A stretch of 64,000 bases of DNA from Dietzia sp. B32 (GTDB lineage Bacteria > Actinomycetota > Actinomycetes > Mycobacteriales > Mycobacteriaceae): contig NZ_CP093845.1 of NCBI RefSeq assembly GCF_024732245.1, positions 2,852,001 to 2,916,000 on the forward strand. The letters are read 5' to 3'. Below the pieces are notes generated by a model, which was not told where the DNA came from, made no database searches, and saw nothing but the letters and a program-made list of their open reading frames with translations. A program made the translations under genes and the position numbers. Of this stretch, positions 63,779-64,000 are shown piece after piece. Numbering within the stretch: the stretch's first letter is position 1; the number at the start of each line of letters is the position of its first letter.

Positions 63779-64000
63779 GACAGTTTGTATCCGGCCCCGC
63801 GGACGGTGACCAGCCGTTCGGCGCCGATCTTGCGGCGCAGTGTGCGGACGTACACGTCGACGACGTTGGAGGCGGGATCGAAGTCGTATCCCCAGGCATG
63901 GGCCAGGATCTGCTCCCGGGAGAGAACCTGGCCCGGGTGCTTGAGGAACACCTTGAGCATCGCGAACTCCCGGCTCGTCAGCTCGACGGGTCGCCCGGCG
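63775..64000 (-). CDS. OmpR-type response regulator, C-terminal part only
   Basis: The last 74 codons of a winged-helix OmpR/PhoB effector domain, cut by the right edge: ELTSREFAMLKVFLKHPGQV, LSREQILAHAWGYDFDPAS, VVDVYVRTLRRKIGAERL and VRGAGYKLS. The receiver domain lies outside the window. It is translationally coupled to the SLC13-type transporter, so it probably controls that operon; in known systems such regulators pair with a citrate- or dicarboxylate-sensing kinase. Confidence 0.9.
   Translation of the reverse strand, partial: AGRPVELTSREFAMLKVFLKHPGQVLSREQILAHAWGYDFDPASNVVDVYVRTLRRKIGAERLVTVRGAGYKLS

Overview
The window is about 70% GC. It carries the Mycobacteriales backbone found around clpC1-mhuD-mutY-canB-disA-lpqE-carD-ispD-ispF-cysS-trmH and kstR-fadE34 in Mycobacterium tuberculosis, plus WhiB, CarD, KstR, MhuD, and treS/mak. 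The organism is therefore a member of the Mycobacteriales. A Dietzia- or Gordonia-like genus is plausible, but that is inference. No rRNA, tRNA, CRISPR array, IS element or phage gene was recognised. Genes are densely packed, with many ATGA/GTGA overlaps. No gene-free stretch exceeds about 200 bases.

Layout. 0-7.5 kb: a partial HhH/DUF1801 protein, a membrane protein coupled to an L,D-transpeptidase, a 66-residue ORF coupled to the helicase hrpB, and clpC with a ClgR-like box. 7.6-13.6 kb: an alkanesulfonate module (flavin reductase, ROK regulator, ssuD-ssuC-ssuB-ssuA) lying between clpC and mhuD. 13.7-22.5 kb: conserved backbone: mhuD, mutY, carbonic anhydrase, a membrane protein, disA-lpqE (no radA between them), carD, ispD-ispF-cysS-rlmB. 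22.5-27.1 kb: a zinc-type ABC importer with a Zur-like operator, an APH-fold kinase and otsB.

27.2-43.8 kb is the accessory island of most interest. It has an amidase and an FCD-type GntR regulator, an Ehu-like (ectoine/hydroxyectoine) ABC importer, and an orphan LuxR-type response regulator and a WhiB. These are followed by a GABA-type aminotransferase, a 1011-residue FAD/Fe-S dehydrogenase and a succinate-semialdehyde-type dehydrogenase. A D-2-hydroxyacid dehydrogenase, an ectoine hydroxylase (EctD) without ectABC, a LysR regulator and a Glu/Leu-type dehydrogenase complete it. Two almost identical GATTGTC-RACAATC palindromes, at the amidase promoter and at the aminotransferase promoter, link the two ends. 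I read this as a compatible-solute (ectoine-type) uptake, hydroxylation and catabolism regulon that uses none of the usual eut/doe ring-opening genes within the window. The substrate is inferred, not shown.

43.8-56 kb is a steroid side-chain module under KstR: kstR, fadE34-like chsE3, a fused chsE1-chsE2 (fadE28-fadE29), chsH2, chsH1 and ltp2. A DUF2236 oxygenase-like gene, an HSL-family hydrolase and a fadD19-like ligase follow. KstR boxes lie upstream of fadE34 and fadD19. 56-60 kb: mak-treS (trehalose/maltose-1-phosphate), two small unknown genes and an F420-type LLM oxidoreductase. 61-64 kb: glycerate kinase, an SLC13/DASS-type transporter and the DNA-binding end of an OmpR-type response regulator cut by the window edge.

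Many genes have a TANNNT -10 hexamer exactly 6-8 bases before the start codon, as expected for leaderless transcripts.
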